Shown here: piece after piece, positions 35,881 to 47,137 of the stretch
Layout: every line of letters starts with the position of its first letter
How positions within the stretch are numbered: the stretch's first letter is position 1
Origin: Latrodectus hesperus
Lineage: Eukaryota > Arthropoda > Arachnida > Araneae > Theridiidae
NCBI GenBank assembly: GCA_037975125.1
Contig: CM075853.1
Location: 89,414,395-89,478,394 of the forward strand
DNA length: 64,000 nucleotides
Reading direction: 5' to 3'
The notes under the pieces: generated by a model
What the model was told of the DNA's origin: nothing
Databases searched by the model: none
Seen by the model: the letters and a program-made list of their open reading frames with translations, nothing else
Position numbers and translations under genes: made by a program

Positions 35881-38800
35881 CTTGTCTCAATTGGTATTGT
35901 CACCCATCTTAATTTGTAAAAACAATTTAAAATCACTTGCATATATATAATCAAAAGTTTTTACTCATAAAGCAAAGATTAAAAGAAGTTAATACAATTT
36001 AATAAACAAAAGAGTAAAAAGTGGAATAAAATACCTACATTAAACACTGCACGAAAAATAGAATAGTGCCAACATCGGAAGTGTTGACTAAGGATGACTC
36101 TTAAACCATACCAAATAAATAAAATAGCAAAATATATAAAACTAAAGTATAAAAATGATGATTAGCAATCAGTTAAAAAAAATGTTAAATGTTGCCAAAG
36201 CAACAATTTTTGATTTTAATATTTTTTTACAGAAAAAATTAAAATATAACTTCTTAAAATGTTTGGGTTGAAATTAAAATTTTTTTTTTACATTTTTCAC
36301 ACAAAAAAGAAATATTGCCAAAAAGGTGATCAAGGTGTATGCCAAAATAGGGGCATTCTGGTTTCTATCAATATATATATATATAGAGAGAGAGAAAGAT
36401 AGTCTTGTTCCCCAGGCAACAGACAACCAAACCATTTCACAGGAGCTATTCTTATGATAGAGCAACACAGTATAGTTAGGATCTCTCTCAGACCCAGGAC
36501 CTCATAAGAATCGCTAAGCCATCTGAAATCATCACATTTAATGCTATTGATACAATCAATGTAATTTGCAAAAATTTCTTTATTTCTATTGTGGGTCCCA
36601 AGCAGATATGTTGTTTTTCATCCCCATGACCACACACACACACAGCAGGTCCACGAAATCATTCATCCTGAAAAAATCCAGTACTAATGGGTTATCATGG
36701 ACCAGGTCTTACCTTAATAAATCCCAGACAGAATTGGAAAAGCATATAGTAGTGCAAATATCCTAAGTTGCTTATTGAAATTTAACATAAAGAAGTGCTT
36801 TGTTATATATACTTCTGCTATATCTCTTAATCAAAAAATTTTAAACTCAAGCAGTCATCCATTATCTATTTAAGTAATGAAAGTTATTTCTAATCGTTAC
36901 ATTCTGACTTGGCATTTGAGATTTTCACTCATTTGCAGACCAAACTGACATTACTTAAGATAATGATATTTAAAATAATACGAAACCAAAAATGTCGTTG
37001 TCAAATCAATTTATTCTCAAACTAAATATAATTTTTTGATGATTATAAACCACTTTTGTAAATATTTCTGTATTATAATTTTTTTTTAAATTTTGATACT
37101 GTTGTATTTATTTTGATCGGTTTCAGATATTTTAACAAAAATTCACAGCAAGAGGGCGCTAAATCAGTTCGCAAAACTGATTTAAGAAATATCAGTTCCG
37201 ACTTATTTAAATTACAAGTTGCCGCCGCGAGAAAGTTTATTTGAGGTTTAAACACGTTTAAAAGTGCAGTGCGAACGGGATATAATCACTCTAACTAAAC
37301 AAACCCAAATTTAAAATAGAAATCAAACTATTGAACCATAGACTACTGCTCTAATTATTCAGTTTCCGTCGAGAGAAGATTCTCTTTTCAAATTTTGACA
37401 AAAAGAAAAAAAATGGCTATAATTCAAAATTTCTATGGATTTAATGATAGCTAATTTATTAGCCAAATTTTAAATATCTCATGTTTTTCTGTAACTAGAA
37501 AATAGTCCTTCATTTAACAATACTGTTTTCTTCTAAGCTTTGTTTGGAATGATTTTATTATTAAGATTCTTCTTAACAAATTTTGAATCATCTTTTAGGA
37601 ATGTCTCTTAAGTTGTTGCCTTGATATAGAAATAATTTTTTCCTGCTCTCTTCTGGATTTAACCATTGATTAAAGGTTAGACATTTTGATTAAATTATAT
37701 GACTGTAATGTGTTTTTATACTTTCTTCTTACAAATATTACATTCAACTGGATTAAAAATAATCTATTTTTGTTAAGATTCATTTTTGTCCATCGCTGTG
37801 GGTAACAATTTATTTTTGAGAGTACCTGCTCTGTTGTAATTTGATTCCTTAGCTCAAGAAAAATTTGGTAGTTATTCTGGCCAATCATTCACATGAAATT
37901 GTTTCATTAATTGTAGTAAGAGTAGATAGACAAGCTTAAACGCGTATGAAAGTTTATAAACTTTGTTTGCTATTGGGAAAGTATTAAATATTTTTGATAG
38001 TTTATTTTTTAAAGAAATTAAATTGGATAGGTCATAAGAGAGTTTCAAACTGTCGCGGAACTTCAGGCCCTTATGAAGTTTTCATCTTCATTGAAAAATT
38101 CGGAAAAGGACATTTATATAAAGATGAATATTTTAAGTATAAAGCGAGTTGTAAGATGAATATCTTGTTTCAAAGAAAGTAATTCATGAAACATAAAGCA
38201 ATCAAGGTTCCCCTCCCACCAAATTGATTTGATCCAGCCATTTCCAATATTCTGACTGTAAGCTTTCTTATGTATTACATAATAGCTGCTTCATAAGAAT
38301 AGTTTAAACAATGGACGATTCTTCGATATTTTCAGCTACCCAATGGTGAAGAAATATAAAAAGAATGCGTTTAAATCTCAAACAATGTGTTATGCAAGGT
38401 TTTCTCCCAAATTACATTTGCATACAATATATTAAGAAAGTAATTGAGGATGTCCATATTTAAAATGAATTGAGGCACAACGGATCATCACGGTTAAAGT
38501 TATTTTATTACCGAAAAAAAGTATCCTCCCAAAATAAAAAAATTAGGTTAATTTCGTTAAAATTAGGAAGACTTAACATTATAATTCTTTTTAATAGGAT
38601 GTTTATATGAAAAATGTATGATAGCAATGTCTTTTAATTAACTGAATGTATAAAATAGTCTTTAAGAGTGAGTATTGATATTTTGCCGATAAGAAGGTTA
38701 ACCTGTAATGCAAGAGTGTCATAAAAAATTAGTAGTTATATTTTATATCAAAATGAAAATTATTCGCAAATTTTCTGTTTTTATTGTTTCACTATTTGTA

Positions 38801-39125
38801 TATTTTCATTAACGATAAATCATTATTCGAAATGGCAGTTATATACAGAAAATAACTTAAGAGATTTCAAAATAAATTATGATTCTGCTATAAACACGAT
38901 TAAAAATACACTTATTATGGCGTTATTTAAGATGAAAAATTTTGCTTGTATCTTTTAAGTGTAATGAAACTGAAACTTTATATTATATTTCTAGGTAAGA
39001 AATAGCTGAAAAATAACTTTGATTAAAATCAGTAGAATAACTTTTGTTTTAACAAGTCCAGGAAATAAAAAAATTACTGTAGAAAGTGCGTGAGTATTTT
39101 AATATTTCTAATATCAACAAATATT
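35881..39125. other. No gene seen
   Basis: AT-rich. A short TA/GA run lies at about 36,369-36,397. Two slightly GC-richer patches (37,140-37,300 and 38,030-38,120) give no coding or repeat assignment. Confidence 0.45.
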
Positions 39126-39129
39126 ACGA

Positions 39130-39440
39130 TAAACACGCAGTCTAGTCACATTAATGGGACCTCCTGTCAAAAATCAGAATAACAACCTTTCGCAGAGACA
39201 ACTGCTTTGAGATGTATGACAGCTCTCATTGTCCTGCTGGTAGTTGTAATCATTTCAAGGATAAACACCTTTCAGGAGGTTAACCATCTTTAGGTACACA
39301 CGAGTATCATAATTCGTTGGTACCTCAGTGATTTGTCCTCTTCTTTTTCTTTCTCTTCCACTTCTCCCTTATTTTGGTTGCCTTATAAGAGATTCAGGTT
39401 TCTCATTTAGCATCTATCGCCACTCTGCTGCTATTAGCTT
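39130..39440. repeat. Possible unclassified transposon remnant
   Basis: Composition rises sharply from the AT-rich flanks. The stretch starts near GCAGTCTAGTCACATTAATG, continues GACCTCCTGTCAAAAATCAG, and includes CTTTCGCAGAGACAACTGC. The beginning is of a kind I recall from arthropod DNA-transposon ends, but I cannot name the family. I see no matching inverted end. Confidence 0.3.
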
Positions 39441-40945
39441 CTCTTGGGAACTCTCAAATCAGAATTTTATTGAGTATTATTTTTCTTAATAATTAAATTG
39501 ATATTTTAATAATAATATTTAAATAATTTGATTTCAAAAATATGTTTTCCAAAAGTTTTTCAACTATTAGAAATTCTTTTATGCAGATAAACATAATATT
39601 TTTAAGAACAGTTAATGATACTTTATAGTATAATGCAATTAGAGGGTCAAGTCCATTAGCTTCCAATAAAAAAATTGTTGATAATTTTGTAGATAAAAAT
39701 TGCAGTTTTCAAAACTAAGGAATTCAACTATTTTTGTTTTAAGCTCTAACGTAAATGCTCATTTTTACAAACTTGTAGCAGTAAGTGACATAGTTCTTAA
39801 GATCGAAAATTTGAAAATATTGTGAGATGTTAAAATTATTTTTTCACTAAACTGCTCTCTTTATATATAAATCAATGTTAAAAAGTGAGAAACATAGGGA
39901 AAATAAAATTCATACTTAAAGAAATTTTAGCTTTCACTTTTATTTAAAAATTAAGTTTTCCAATTGTTTAAACTAGGGAAACATTTTACTGGTCTTCTAA
40001 AAAACTTAAAGCAGTTTTGTTAATCATTCACCTGCTTGTTTTGCTGGCAGCATCACCATAATTTTCATGGAAACTACTCATTTTCTCTCAAGCCAAATGT
40101 TTCTGGCTTTCTTTAGTTGCAGTAATAATAAAACTTGTAATTCACTCAATCTAAATGTTAATAGCTCATTTAAAGTATGAAATGGTGTAGTGCATAGGTA
40201 AGCTAAAACAAATGGAATAAGCATTTTATTCCTGAGAATTTTTTAGTTATATACAGCACAATATTTAATTTTATAATAGTTTTTTCCCGCATATAACTGC
40301 AGCAATAATCGAAAACATATACTGCTGTTAATTTAGTGCCAAATAAGATTTAAAAAAAACACAGTTTGATTAAAAATAGAATAAATTGTACAAAAAGAAG
40401 TATTTATAATGAAAAAGTTGTGTTTGGATCCTCCTCAACGCAGATTGCAATATACTGAGATGAAAACACAACGTTTATGATTCTAGTGAAACTTATGGAT
40501 TTTTAGTTTTTAATAACTTTTAAAGCACGAAATTAGACATCTTTTAAAAATAGAATATATTTTTTTCTTTAATAATTTAATAAAAGAAATGGACTATTTT
40601 AGAATTGTGCATTGGATGAATTTTTTTGTACCGTGTATGCTTTGATTTTCCCCTTACATTAACACATGTGTCACCATTTTTTTATATGCCTTCGCTATAG
40701 CTTTTAGTTTAAAATTTACGTGTAACTTAAGCATTTTATTTTTCACATGACGATATACGAATTTTAATGTTTCCATAACAAAACATCTCAGGTTAAGACA
40801 GATAGCAAAATGACAGTAGACAATTGCAACTGTAATATCGTTCTGAGGAAACAAATTTGTTCTTGAACGTAATTGGACAATGTTGATTATAGCTAAAATA
40901 AGTTAGCTGAGTCGCGGCGCCATGTGATATTATTTTATGAAACTT
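39441..40945. other. No gene seen
   Basis: AT-rich and stop-rich on both strands. Confidence 0.5.
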
Positions 40946-40949
40946 AAAA

Positions 40950-41095
40950 GGCTTTTCTTTCAAAACTTTATTGTAAGTTTTTCTAATAGAGAATGTTTTT
41001 TTATGAGATTATATCCACGGTGGCATATGATATGCATGAGATTCGAAACTTTTTTAACACATAATTCGTGTACATACAGGAAAAGGTGGCAGTGG
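40950..41095 (+). repeat. Diverged copy of the repeat found at the inner arm ends
   Basis: AACTTTATTGTAAGTTTTTC, then GAGAATG, AGATTAT and ACGGTGGCATATG follow the same order as 33,180-33,240. The stems of the foldable core are mostly lost here. The similarity continues in TTTTTTAACACATAAT, which is shared with the copy at 60,120. Confidence 0.6.
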
Positions 41096-41516
41096 CTCTG
41101 CTCATCTGCTTTCCACTGAATATTATTTTGGTGTGCATTACAAAAAGTGTTAACTTGTGTGCTGCGATCAACAAAAGCAATTTAACAGAATACGAGAAAG
41201 ATTCAATATTACACATATTTTCCTGTAGTCCTAATTCTACCTTCCTTAAAGCCAATTTTTTTCAAAATTATATGATTATATTATGCAAATTAATAACATT
41301 TTCATAAGTGTTGGTTCAAATCAGATTAATTATGATTTTTATTAAATTCAAACAATGATCAAAATTTTGAAATAAAACAACTTTATTTTAAGTGAACCTA
41401 AGATAAACAGCAAACTTCTCCTTTAATACTGAGAGTTACGTCACAGGCAATAGTTAAATCATGCTGCCATCTATGGAAATAATTTTGAACTTTTTATTTA
41501 AAAAATTGAGTTTTGC

Positions 41517-41600
41517 CAGATGTGGGGACAGAACTTCGCACCTTAGCGGTGTTAGTCCGTTACATTATCCATTGAGCTACTCGGACGTCGCTTGGGAATG
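41517..41600 (-). repeat. tRNA-like element (SINE head or tRNA pseudogene)
   Basis: The - strand reads CGAGTAGCTCAATGGATAAT, with an A-box-like TAGCTCAATGG, then TAACGGACTAACACCGCTAA in the anticodon region. GGTGCGAAGTTCTGTCC follows as a degenerate B box. Length and order suit a tRNA (about 75 nt), but the T-arm is altered and there is no clean acceptor pairing. It is of a different type from the SINE at 24,236. Confidence 0.55.
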
Positions 41601-42032
41601 GGTTTTTATGATTTATTACTATAGGGGTAATTAGGACTAAGAAAATTTTTTTGTAGTGACTTTTATGTTTAAGGATTATAATCTACTTTAAAGTGTATAA
41701 TAATAAGAATTTATTTTTTAAATAGTAGTAGTAATATGACAAAAACAGTTTTGGAGCTTTATGCTCGTAGGCTTATAGCTCGCATTGAGTAAGATTGAGT
41801 TTTTTCACAAAACTCGTCAAAAATTTAGAATACCCTATTTTTTAAATTAATAGAATTTAATTTCAAATCAAATATGTTTTTCATGATTTAAAATTTACAC
41901 ATAGTTATATTTAAAAAGGAAATGGGTCTTCAATTCAATTACAATTTTACATCAGTGATATAGTTTTTTTTGAAGATGAATTTTTTAAATTATATGCATC
42001 TATTTCCACATCACCTATGAGGTAAGATAAAT

Positions 42033-42066
42033 GATGCGTTATCTCCTTTTTTATGCTTGGTGAGAC
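42033..42066 (+). repeat. Direct repeat flanking the Maverick relic, left copy
   Basis: GCGTTATCTCCTTTTTTATG followed by CTTGGTGAGA resembles GCATTATCGCTTTTTTATAT followed by TTGGTGAGA at 47,823-47,852, in the same orientation. It lies just beyond the polymerase stop codon. Confidence 0.5.
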
Positions 42067-42082
42067 AAGCTTTTATGAATCA

Positions 42083-42133
42083 TTAATTATTGGATATTTC
42101 ATATTGACCATGCGCTAACGTATTTTTCTGAAT
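42083..42133 (-). pseudogene. Last codons of the Maverick-type DNA polymerase, cut off by an insertion
   Basis: The - strand reads NTLAHGQYEI and stops at 42,083-42,085. This is the kind of ending expected for the C-terminus of the protein-primed polymerase B whose preceding part lies at 44,378-44,613. The 2.24 kb in between is an R1-like retrotransposon in the same orientation. The junction is near 42,133. It is an inactive old copy. Confidence 0.6.
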
Positions 42134-44377
42134 GGAACACCGACCCACCCGAAGGTATGCGGTGAGTGAACGTCGTTGCGTAATCCAGTCAAAAGATGCA
42201 CCAAAAGGCCGAAACCAAGGTTCAGGTGGTCGAAAAGGTCAAATGACAAAAAGAACTACCAGTAAGTGGTGGGTGACCCAAACCACTATAAAAAAAGGCT
42301 CAAAGTTAGGGGGCGAGAGAGACGTTCATTTGAACTTGCTCTGACTGGAAGAGAGGACCAATTTGGTCTATAATAATTAAATACAAACAAGTTTACAAAA
42401 CAGTATTATACCAGATTAAATACAGATAAAAAATTTTACATATGTACAGAGAACAGAAGAGGTGGAGTCAGCCAGTGAATTGGTAGTGCATCTCTTGTAG
42501 TAGAATCTCCTGGATCCCCTTCCGGAAGCCTTTGTTGGAGGGGAGTTGTGGGGCTCTTTCAGCTCTGGTAGAACTTGGGAAATGGCGTGTCCTGACATCA
42601 GCGTAGTGCTCATAGTCGAATATGAAGTGATTGATGTCTTGAATCTCTCCATCATGTGGAGAGGTGTCATCTTGTCCATGGAATCGTCTTCTATAGGTTC
42701 CAAAGGAACCATGACCGGTGATTAACTGGTTGAAGTAGAAGTCTGCAGAGATTCTTCTTCTAGATACTTTAGGAAAGAATAAATAGTCTTCTGATCTTGG
42801 GGGAGCACTCCCAGTGATGTCATCTGTGCAGTTCGCCTACATTGGTAAGGCTGATATGCTGTTGCCTACTGAGTCGGACTGCGATTCCAATATCCTCATT
42901 TGTGATTACGTCTTTGGCGGCTTTATCCGCTTCCTCAATGAAACGGATGCCCACATGTGCTTTTACCCAGTGAAAGGTAAAAGTTTGGGGGTTGTTCGTA
43001 AGAATCTCCTTAATGTCGCTGATGACGTCACTATTGATGACTGTAGCAGAGAGGGCTGAAAGAACTGATTTAGAGTCTGTGGATGTGGCAGACCGGAACA
43101 TTATGTTCCAGAACGCATTTCATGGTAAGAAGAATGGCAGAAGCTTCCACTTCAAATACCGTTGCGTCATCATTCAGTCGGACTTTGTTGCTCCAGATCA
43201 CAACTTCATTGCAAAGAATAATGAAGGCACATCCTACTCTGTTATCAGTCTTGGAGCCATTGGTGTAGGCAAAATCGTCAAAATGGTTAGGAATGAGCGA
43301 CCATTCCACTTGTCTATGAGTCCAGGGAGGATCATTCCTCAAAGTACGAATCCATGCATTCTTGGAAGACCAGTTTCTGTCGCTAACACTAATAGTCGAA
43401 CGATAATTCCACAGTTCGAATCGTTTCTTAGAGGAATCTGCCTTAAGATGCAGAGGAGGGCAGCCAGCAAGGACTTGAAGGGTATCAGTAGAGGTGGTTC
43501 TATAAGACTTGATGATCTTAAGCAGAGCAATTCTCTGTATTTGTTGCAATTTACCACTGATGCGGACTGTGTCCTGGTACCACACCTGGCAGCCATACAG
43601 CATTATGCTCTCAACGACACAGGTATATGTCAGTTTGAGAATCTTTGGTTTAAGTCCCCATGTGGCCCTAGTGACTTGGGCAAGTTTGTTTTGCAAATTG
43701 TTTAATCTTTCCTTGATCCAGTTCAAGTGCGGAAACCAGCTCAGTTTGGGATCTAGGAGGATTCCTAGATATTTCATTTCAGAGGTATAGGAGATTCTGT
43801 GACCAGAGATGGTAATGCCAGGTCTCTTGGTGTTGTCCCTGTGTGGAACAAATATAGTATAATTGCACTTATTGAGACTAAGTTGAAGTCTAATTTTCCT
43901 GGTCCAGTCTTCCACTATTTTCATAGGTTTAATCGCCATTTTAGAGAACTTAAAATAGGACTTTGAATGGAGGAGAATTGCCACTTCATCAGCAAATGCC
44001 TGATAGTGGACATCCATTCTAAAGTCCTGAATGAGCAGTTCATTGGCAATAAAGAGCCATAATAAGGGTCAAAGGCTAGAACCCTGAGGGACGCCGATAT
44101 TATAGGAGTATTGCTTCTTTGATTCATCAAGATAGGCTCTATTCATAAGGAAAGAGCAAACTAATGTGTAAAGATTTGATGGGGTATTATACCTTCTGAG
44201 GATTCGAAAGATGTCTTTCCATCTGACTCTATTAAATGCCCATTTAATCTCCAATGAGATCATGGAAGTAAATATTTTGCGCTTTTTGTGATCCTGGATC
44301 CTGTTCACCATTTCTCGGAGTACGTCGTTAGTGCTTTTCCCCCTCTGGAAACCGAACTCGAACCTACTAAGAAATAG
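42134..44377 (-). mobile_element. 5'-truncated R1-like non-LTR retrotransposon inside the polymerase relic
   Basis: From high to low coordinates: RFEFGFQRGKSTNDVLREMV, then MISLEIKWAFNRVRW, where D of the first RT motif reads E, and YNIGVPQGSSL. A second frame (43,070-44,017) starts HYQAFADEVAILL, where F-A-D-D has become F-A-D-E. It then reads KCNYTIFVPH, MKYLGILLDPKLSWFPHLNW and LLKIIKSYRTTSTDTLQVLA. RNase H begins with FAYTNGSKTDNRVGCAFI, where D of T-D-G-S reads N, and continues in a third frame with STDSKSVLSAL and HWVKAHVGI. The tail has YFNQLITGHGSFGTY. Several catalytic residues are lost. The 3' UTR runs to 42,134; no target duplication is clear. Confidence 0.8.
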
Positions 44378-44613
44378 TTCCAAAATATATCGTTTGTCAT
44401 CAAATGGAGATAAGGCTACTTTTGGTTGCACTGTGTATATACGATATTTTGTACTCTGAATTCTGCAGAATACTTCCTAAGTAGACGACTCACTCTCTAA
44501 GCAGGTCTGGTACTGCAGATATTTTAGTTTATTCTTTATTGTACTCTTTAAGACCCCTTTTGCAGTCTTTCTTTTTTCCATATTTTCTGATAGGATAGAA
44601 TACATTTTTGGTC
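44378..44613 (-). pseudogene. C-terminal part of a Maverick/adintovirus-type DNA polymerase B
   Basis: On the - strand the frame has MYSILSENMEKRKTAKGVLK and, after a stop and a frame change, VALSPFDDKRYILE, where the retrotransposon interrupts it. The K-R-x-x-K-G step and the A-L-S-x-x-D-D-K-R ending belong to the extreme C-terminus of the protein-primed type B polymerase of Maverick/Polinton elements, as I recall the family. The polymerase would have copied the element's linear genome. Only the end is here. The main domain is absent from the window, because the sequence above 44,640 holds the divergent ATPase. This is a broken old copy with at least one stop, one frame change and one large insertion. 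Confidence 0.65.
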
Positions 44614-44904
44614 AAATCCCGATAAACTCTACGGTAGGTTTAGAATAAAGTTCGTTTTAAAACAACCATTTTTTTTATTAGCAATGTTGTATAAAGGATG
44701 CTCTGTAGGGTAGTCTGATGTGTCAAATATTTCAGAATATGCAGACATATCCTTGTATACATTTTCTGTTTGGATTTCATAACAAACATATTTGTAATGA
44801 CAAACGAGTTTATAATTTTGTATCTAAACGTTTTCGTGTAAAAACACCTTTTCATCAATAAACATATATTTAAACAATATACAATTTGTGTGTTTTCATT
44901 TATC

Positions 44905-45504
44905 ATGGAGTTTCTAAAGTTACAAACCCTTTTACGATGGTTCTTAGCGGACCCACAGGATGTGGAAAGAGTTATTTTGTTCGTGATTTATTAAAATATA
45001 AACAAGAAATGTTTTCCACATCGTCCCCGTTAAAATAGTCTGGTTTTACGTGATACATCAACCGCTATATGATAATATACCTGATACAATATTCGTAGAA
45101 GGTTTACCAATTAATCGTCATGAATATTAAGGAGAAAATACAATGTTTATAATTAATGACTTAATGAGTGAATGTGGGAGTGATAAAATATTAACACATC
45201 TTTTTACTCGTGGTAGTCATCACTTGAATTTGAGTATAATTTTTATCACACAAAACTTTTTCACTAAGTAAAAGAAATGCATAAAGTGACTTTTAATGCT
45301 CATTATAATTATTATGTAAAAATCGACGCGATGTTAGTCAAATCACACATCTAGGAAGACAAATATTTCCTAGAAATGTTAAATTTTTTTCATGAAGTGT
45401 ATGAAGAAGCGACTAAAAACCCTTTTCTTATTGACCTTCGTAGTGATACTCCAGAAGAAATGCGATTACGTATTCAGATTTTGCCCAATCAGACCCAATA
45501 TATA
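44905..45504 (+). pseudogene. Packaging-type ATPase of a Maverick/adintovirus-like element
   Basis: From ATG 44,905 there is one frame change near 44,930, then VLSGPTGCGKSYFVRDLL, a Walker A (G-P-T-G-C-G-K-S). FIINDLMSECGSDK is the Walker B region (N-D for the usual D-D), followed by LFTRGSHHLNLSIIFITQNF, a sensor-like segment. Stops occur near 45,038 and 45,127. EVYEEATKNPFLIDLRSDT and EEMRLRIQILP form the C-terminal part. This is the A32/FtsK-HerA type ATPase that moves viral DNA into capsids. It is divergent from the polymerase end, with about 290 bases between them. A mariner cuts the gene a few codons before its stop (45,504); the last bases resume at 46,767. Confidence 0.75.
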
Positions 45505-46764
45505 AGGTTGGCAAATAAGTAATTGCGGATTTCACTCATAAATGGCTTCAGTTGAATTTTTAGGTTTGCAGACGTAGTACAAATGTAAAACACATTTTGT
45601 TTTTTGATAGTTGGCAATACAGCTGTCAATCAGTAAAAAACGTTTGTTGATCAGTTGCGTAGTCTTCGTTTGACGTTCGTTGAAAAATGGAAAATCAAAA
45701 GGAACATTTTCGTCATATTTTCCTTTTTTATTTCCGCAAAGGGAAAAACGCAACTTAAGCTCATAAAAAGTATGTGCTGCTTATGTTGACGAAGTCTTAA
45801 AAGAATGGCAGAGTCAAAATTGGTTTGCCAAATTTCGTTCTGGTGATATTTCAAACAAAGATGAAGAACGCTCTGGTCGTCCAGTTGAAGTTGATGACGA
45901 CCCAATCAAAGCAATAACCGATTCGGATCGTCACAGTGTAACACATGAGATTGCAGAGAAGCTTCATGTATCACATACATGTATTGAAAATCACTTAAAA
46001 CACTTTGGCTATGTTCAAAAACTCGATACATGGGTTCCTCACGAACTGAAAGAAACAAATTTAACGCAAAGCTTAACAGCTGCGATTTGCTAAAGAAACG
46101 TAATGAAAATGATCCATTTTTAAAATGACTGATAACTGGCGATGAAAAGTGGGTTGTTTACAACAATATCAAGCGGAAAAGATCGTGGAGCAGGCCAGGT
46201 GAACCAACTCCAACAACATCAAAACCTGATATTCCTCAAAAGAAGGTTTTGTTATCATTTTTCGCGGGATTATAAAGGAATTGTCTACTTTGAATTCTTA
46301 CCATCCAACCGAATGATCAATTCTGATGTCTACATTGAACAACTAACGAAATTAAACTGTGCAGTTGAAGAAAAGCGACCCGAATTGACAAATCGAAAAG
46401 GTGTATTTCATCATGACAATCTAAGAACACACACATCTTTGGTCACTCGGCAAAAGTTATTGGAGCTTAGTTGGGATGTTTTGCCACACCCAACAGTCCT
46501 GACCTTGTACCATCTGATTACTTTGTTTCGATCTTTACAAAACTCCTTGAATGGTTAAAATTTCAATAATAATGATGATGTCAAATCGTTCCTGATTCAG
46601 TTTTTTGCTAATGAAAACCAGAAGTTTTATGAACGTGGGATTATGATGCTGCGTGAAAGATGGCAAAAGGTCATTGATATGAGCAGAATAAAGTTATTTA
46701 GTTCCATGAAAAATTTGTCTTTGTTTTTCTAAAAAAATCCGCAATTACTAAGTTGCCATCCCAA
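45505..46764 (+). mobile_element. Mariner element with TIRs and TA duplication
   Basis: The ends are imperfect inverted repeats: TTGGCAAATAAGTAATTGCG at the left and, reversed, TGGCAACTTAGTAATTGCGG at the right. TA lies on both sides (45,503-45,504 and 46,765-46,766). The size, 1,260 bp, is normal for a mariner. The transposase starts at 45,687 with MENQKEHFRHIFLFYFRKGK; stops and frame changes follow. Readable blocks include SHTCIENHLKHFGYVQKL, TDNW near TGDEKWVVYNN, YIEQLTKLNCAVEEKRPELT and FHHDNLRTHTSLVTRQKLLE. The last D lies in a shifted frame near 46,500. It is close to the usual mariner sequence, so it inserted rather late, into the already old viral relic. Confidence 0.92.
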
Positions 46765-46815
46765 TATTTACCAAATAAAATATAGGTGATGCATTAAAAT
46801 ACTTCCGTCTACACT

Positions 46816-47137
46816 ATGACTTTAAGCCGAGAACAACTCAAAAAATTAAAACTCCTAAATATTTGTCCGCAAAAACTACGTAGGAACTTTTTAAAGAAAT
46901 TACCCATTTTTTGTATTAAAGGCATGTGAATGCACTTTGAATGCTTTACAAGGAAACATTTCCTTATCAGATCAAGAAAAGAAATGACTAAGAACATACA
47001 AAACTACTCTTCGAAAAGTGAGCCATAAGAAATCTTTATTTACAAAGAAAAAGTTAGTCATTCAAAAGGGTCAATTTATAAATATATTGATACCAGCAGC
47101 ACTGAGTGTTTTAACATCGATAATCAATGGAGTTTAA
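46816..47137 (+). pseudogene. Small basic pX-like protein of the Maverick/adintovirus-like element
   Basis: From ATG 46,816 it reads MTLSREQLKKLKLLNICPQK and changes frame near 46,925. It continues ECTLNALQGNISLSD, KTTLRKVSHKKSLFTKKKL and the hydrophobic end INILIPAALSVLTSIINGV (stop 47,135-47,137). A Cys-x-x-x-Leu-N-x-L-x-G-N helix, a Lys/Arg-rich middle and a hydrophobic C-terminus are features of the short basic core-type protein that accompanies the ATPase in animal Mavericks and adintoviruses. A stop lies inside the basic region. The next ORF overlaps its end by 11 bases. Confidence 0.6.

Noticed and set aside
42132..42344. 70-codon basic frame
   Set aside because: It begins at the border of the R1-like element and lies in that element's 3' UTR on the opposite strand; no family resemblance.
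42814..43705. Long + strand frames (up to 237 codons) at 42,814-43,705
   Set aside because: Antisense shadows of the R1-like RNase H and RT, whose motifs are clear on the - strand.
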